Assembly: GCA_014281115.1 (NCBI GenBank)
Contig: JACONQ010000014.1
Coordinates: 62,001 to 126,000 of the forward strand
Direction of reading: 5' to 3'
From: Laburnicola sp. R22_1
Lineage: Eukaryota > Ascomycota > Dothideomycetes > Pleosporales > Didymosphaeriaceae
DNA: 64,000 nucleotides
How positions within the stretch are numbered: position 1 is the stretch's first letter; every line of letters begins with the position of its first letter. Below are positions 59,801-64,000 of this stretch, in pieces. The notes under the pieces were generated by a model that worked only from the letters and a program-made list of their open reading frames with translations, searched no databases and had not been told where the DNA came from. Both the position numbers and the translations under genes were made by a program.

Positions 59801-62516
59801 CGTAATCTCCTTAAATAATAAGTATATAGAGTGTATATTAGGGCGCTAGTAGTGCTCCTAGTAACATCTATTCGCCTCTACGTGCTCCTTGTACGTGCAG
59901 CCTTAGAAATTCCGCAGCTGCTTAGCAAGTTAGTAGGCAGTTTACTTAGTGGGTAGTGTAGAAGGGCTACCTATTTAAGGGGTTAAGTGCACTAGCGACG
60001 CTGCTTAGGCAGCGCCTAGGCCAGGCACGTTTTTAGAATAGGTAAAGGAAAAAAGTAATATAGTGGCTATTATTCTATATATAGTTTTCTAAGGAGTACT
60101 ATTACTATTAGATAGTGGTGGCAGGCAAGGTATACTATAATTAGGTAATGGCAGTAATAGTAGAGGCGTGCTATAGCTAGAAGATAGTTACACTAGCTGC
60201 GGTATATTATTACTTTTAGATAGTTGTCTAGATATAGGTTTAACCTAGGATAGTAGTGTATTACTCTAGACTAGAAAGGTCTTACGTTAGCCGCGCCTTA
60301 TACTTAACTAAGCTAAAGAAACGCTGCGCTAGCTAGGTGTTTACAGACTACTTAGAGTATCTATAAAAGCGTTAGCAGCTTTTGCTAGTATAGGTATTAA
60401 TATATAGTAAGCACTATGCGTGTTTATAATAGGGGGCTCCTTTATAGCAGCCATCTCCTTAGTAATAGGCGCTATAGACAATTGCTATAGGTTGCTATTC
60501 TTAACAGCCTAGATCTGGCCTGCTATATTATGCATAGGTTTACTATCCGTCTCTACTAGGCTTTTCGTATTTTCTAAGTGCTCTAGAGGTTTATCTACGC
60601 TTGCAACAATACTAGCCTACATCTTAAGTAGAATTTCTATAGTCCTTATATTAATTTCCTCTATTTGTTGTAGTATATATTGTTTGTACTTAGTACGCTT
60701 ATTTGTCTATTTCTTCTCGCTTGCCTAGAGTTAGCTAACCACTACTGTAGCTTCTCTATTATTTACTACTAGTAGTATAAGAGGGGATGGTGGTTTGTAT
60801 ACATCCTTGCCTTCTAGCGACTTATCTGGCTAAATAAAAGGATCTTAAGGGACAGAAATGTTGGCGCTAATCCAAAGACTAAGGTTGGGGCGGGTAGTAG
60901 TTAGCGCGCCTGGGAGCGCAGGTATGTAGGCAATAAACTCGGCTGGTCCTCCTAGGCCTTGGCTTCGTAGATATTATTAGTAGTTGCTCTCTCTCTTCGC
61001 TTCTATTGCTGCTGCTATACTTAGGTGCTTCTAAGGCCTTTTAGAAGCTCGACCTATTTTTATAGGGTTATATATTAAAGGCATTACGCTATTAGTGTAA
61101 ACTATGTATAGCGTAGAGTTAGACTTACCTGCTATAATAATAGCGTAGATATATAGCCAGAGGATATGAATTATAGGGGGGTTAGGGCTTAACTTAATAA
61201 AATTCTAAATTAAACTCATTTTGGGTTTAGTATAATCCTCTCTTCTGCCCGCTATAGTAAACTAGGGCCTCCCTTTACAACGGCACTGCCTTTTAACACG
61301 AATGGATTTAACTTTTATAGCCTTAGTTACAAATTCAAAAACTAGGATTAGCTCGTACGCTTCTACTACATACTTTAGACTCTTAGTTAGAGTCTACTAG
61401 CTGCCTTCTACTAGCACTTCTACTAATTCCCAAGTTGCCTAGAATTTAGTTTATGCTTGTATACAATTGCGCGATACCTATTTATATTTTAAGTAGAGTT
61501 TCTAAAGTCCTTACATCTAGGTCCTTTGTCTATTATGGGATGCGCTGCTTAAAGGACTTAGTGCACTTATTTGTCTATTCCTTCTCGCTTTCTTATAGTT
61601 GGCTAAGAACCGCCGCGGCCTCTATATTGTTTACTACTAGTAGTGATCTGTATACCTTCTTATTGTCTATTAATGCATTTGGCTAGATGATAGGATTTTA
61701 AGAAACAGAAACGTTGGCGCTAGTTTAAAGATTAACAGCTAGATAGGTGCTAGTTAGAATGCCTAGAGAAGGTGTAGACTTGTAGTGGATAAAGTAAGGG
61801 CAAGTCTTACGCTAGAAACCAGAGTTCTTTCTACGTAAATATTCTTTACAATTCTATCTCTGCTTTGCCTCCGCCTAAGCTTTAGCTATAGGATATTTCC
61901 TTGGCCTACTAGGAGGTCTATTATATAAGGAGGAAACAGTGCGTTCCTCTATTCCTTCCTTCTCGCTTTTTTGTGGTTAGCTAGGAACCGCTGCAGCCTT
62001 TACATTATTTACCGCTAGCAATAGTCTATATGCATCCTTACTCTAGGGTAACTTATTTGGCTAGATAAGAGGATGTTGGGTAATAGGAACGTTAGCGCTA
62101 ACTTAAAGATTAACATCTAGGTGGGTAGTAGTCGCAATGCGTAGAGATGCAGGCTTATAGTAGATAGAGTTAGGGCGAGTCTTACCCTAGAGGCGACGGG
62201 CCTTTCTGCACGAATCTTCCTCTTCTTTGCAATCCTGGGTTCACGTTACCTTAGCCTTGGCTTTTGCTATGCGATATCTCTTTGGCCTTCCTTTAGGCAC
62301 ATTATAAGCTATAGATGCTATATTATTATTATCTGTTAAGAATGCTTTATAAGTAAGTAAAGGGACTTAGAAGCTAACAATCTTAGCTTAGCGCACTCTA
62401 AATTAAATCCTAATATAGGTTAGCGTCTCGCTTTACGCGCCTTACTAGATTTGGGCCTTACCTTAATAGAAATACCGCCTTTTAACATCGATAACTTAAC
62501 AACCATAACCTTAATT
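56800..62516 (-). pseudogene. Large RIPped AT-hook-type protein gene
   Basis: Minus-strand translation is coding-like over most of 5.7 kb. From about 59440 to 57509 a single frame is kept: NYCGDLVIRNLLLHKIPYY, YLSKQD.QLWLDTILLLA, YLQFYANIKTLFNNSKVYVF, QEEHQVSLPIMDKIREQW and GVVTLPHIVIRNKIRFSIVD. The N-terminal third (62520-60650) is in other frames and carries AT-hook-like cores (KGRPKRY at about 62291, SRPRKYP at about 61905) in a diverged internal repeat. ATG 62516 is a possible start. It resembles large fungal conserved proteins annotated only by their AT hooks, and I know no function. Stops are TAG/TAA as expected from RIP. Introns may explain frame changes. Confidence 0.6.
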
Positions 62517-62530
62517 AGAAATTAGAAAAG
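60650..62530 (-). repeat. Diverged internal direct repeats
   Basis: The sequence about 60700-60900 (CTTCTCGCTT..TTAGCTA..TATTTACTACTAGTAGT..TTATCTGGCTA) recurs at about 61575-61790 and 61950-62160. An adjoining block (TTTTAACA..GATTTAAC..ATAGCCTTAGTTA) recurs near 61290-61330 and 62480-62520. Units are about 0.4-1.2 kb apart. They probably reflect repeated protein modules with AT hooks. Confidence 0.6.
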
Positions 62531-63100
62531 TGTATTCGATTCGTATAATGGGCCTGTATGTTCTCAACTCTTAAAATAAGAAAATTATTTCTCGAAATTT
62601 CCTAACCTTAACCGCAGTTCCGACCTTCATGTAGTTCTTGCAGTATTATGCGAACTGTTAGTCTTGCAGCCATCTTGGCTTTAATAGCAGAAGCTGCATC
62701 TTTATATTTGGCTTAAAGCCTATTTACGAAACCTGTATTTTCCTTAGAATACGCTTAATTTACAGTGTTGCTTATTCTATAATAAGACTTTCTTATTAGT
62801 ATAGGTAGGGTCTGATCCTTAAGCTTATTAAGCTCGCGTTACAGTTGCTTCTAATCCACCTTATTTTTTTAGCTGCCCCACCTTCTCTTTACACTAGGTG
62901 CGAGGTCGAACTATTTATTAGCTTTATAAAGAGGTCTGCCTCTTGGCTTATAGTTATTATTTCTAAAGTAGTCTTATTTGCTCTTCTGCCTAGCGCGTTA
63001 TCACTAGTAGGGCTAGGTATAGGAGTAGCTGTCTTGTGTAGTACACGTTTTAAGTGGGTTCTAGTGGCCTAAATTAGACGCTATACGCAGAAAGTGTAAA
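62520..63100. other. Possible 5' extension of the AT-hook pseudogene
   Basis: Minus-strand translation is still weakly coding-like but with dense stops and frame changes. There is no clear start codon or promoter. Confidence 0.3.
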
Positions 63101-64000
63101 AGTAACTACTTTCTTTTAAACGCTGCTGCCCGTTTCTTATAATCTTGCTATTTTAAGAAGCTACGCTATAAAGAGGGAGGAGAAGAAAGAAAGGTCTCTT
63201 AACTACTAATGCCTATCTATACTATAACCATATATATTATTAATACTACTAACCTGTCGACTATTAATAGCTACCTTAGATAAGCGTCTAAGTAATAATT
63301 ATGTATTTTGTAGGTGTCTTATATACAACTTATATATAGTTAGGCCCTTACACTTATATATAAGTTGCGCGCAGCTTACTTTTATATTAACTAGCGCGTA
63401 GTTCTACACTAGCTAGTAGGGGTTACACTCGCTTTAGCGGCGACTAAGAATACTAACTCTATTTCTAACTTATTACTTTTTACGCGTAATCTATTTATAA
63501 ACTTTCTATAGATTATATATAATATTACTATAAGTGACCTACACGCTACCTTTAAGTTATAGCTATTTTTGAGTTTGGGAAGAGTAAAGAAAGGCACTCT
63601 AAAAAAGTAAAAAAAGGCACTTAAGAGTCCGTGCGCGCGCTAAATTCTATAGTGCGAAAGTAAAGAAAGACAGTCCCTTTCTTTATATAATAGAGTGAGA
63701 TTTTTTTTCTTCTAATTTTACTCTTCTATTTAACTATATATTTATACTCTTTTTTTCTCTTTTCTTTTTATTTTCTTTTTACTTTTTCTTTCTTTTTTTT
63801 AATCTTACTCTATTATTTTCTTATCTTTTATTTATTTACTTTTTTACTCTACTTAAATATCTATTTTTATTATCTTATACTTACCCTATATTTCTACCTT
63901 TTTTTATCTTTCTCTTATATTATATTATACTTTATACTCTCCTATTTCTCTTTACTGTTTATTATTTTTATTCTCTAATTTTTTATTCTCTAATTTTTTA
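63101..64000. repeat. AT-rich repeat, third copy at window end
   Basis: From about 63700 the T/C-rich sequence matches 33720-33960 and 37150-37400 in the same orientation (for example TTTTTTTAATCTTACT, AAATATCTATTTTTATTATC and CTTATATTATATTATACTTT). 63101-63700 is AT-rich without genes. The repeat runs off the window. Confidence 0.6.

Noticed and set aside
61453..61686. Plus-strand small protein within the AT-hook pseudogene
   Set aside because: It falls inside one of the diverged repeats whose minus strand is coding-like; there is no supporting motif.

Overview
The window looks like a transposon graveyard from a filamentous ascomycete (Pezizomycotina). The evidence is two 50-51 nt GT..AG introns in the one healthy gene, several fungal transposon families, and wholesale conversion of CAG/CAA/TGG codons to TAG/TAA with AT-rich drift. 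That last pattern is the mark of repeat-induced point mutation (RIP). Degenerate CCCTAA-type tracts and a relic of a telomere-linked OrsD/RecQ-type helicase suggest a subtelomeric or accessory compartment. I saw no rRNA, tRNA or CRISPR. The species cannot be named from the sequence alone.

Layout. 1-2558: heavily RIPped Tc1/mariner-pogo element (called E1 here). 2797-4678: the only near-intact cellular gene, a family-2 glycosyltransferase (hyaluronan/chitin-synthase-like) with two introns and one apparent frame break. 4768-6591 (E2), 6597-8696 (E3), 8712-16702 (E4) and 16958-19091 (E5): four more pogo-type elements almost back to back. E4 is opened by a 201-bp solo LTR and by a complete Ty1/copia element with 5-bp target duplications. 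19318-20564: AT-rich element with 105-bp inverted repeats. 21199-31865: tandem copia array LTR-body-LTR-body-LTR bounded by one target duplication. 31958-38240: AT-rich, pyrimidine-biased, partly duplicated low-complexity DNA holding two oppositely oriented solo LTRs. 38240-43089 (minus): RIPped OrsD/RecQ helicase pseudogene whose 5' end and upstream region are tandemly duplicated (684 bp x 2). 44329-48805: degraded DNA with a carbohydrate-esterase-like (SGNH) pseudogene and an array of short repeats. 48806-50129 (E6): Tc1/impala-sized element. 50132-54609: degraded and AT-rich DNA. 54612-56460 (E7): another pogo element. 56800-62516 (minus): large RIPped AT-hook-type gene. 63100-64000: a further copy of the AT-rich repeat.

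Most striking point. All six pogo-type elements (E1-E5, E7) build their terminal inverted repeat in the same way. Each has a near-constant NCGTG end, then an element-specific motif of at least 11 bp at TIR positions 14-24, repeated at 31-41, exactly 17 bp later. The motif sequence changes from element to element but the geometry does not. This suggests a bipartite transposase-binding site whose sequence evolves while its spacing is fixed. A second curiosity is the pair of LTRs of the nested copia element. They carry the same 12-bp-stem hairpin, but the 5-nt loop is inverted between them.
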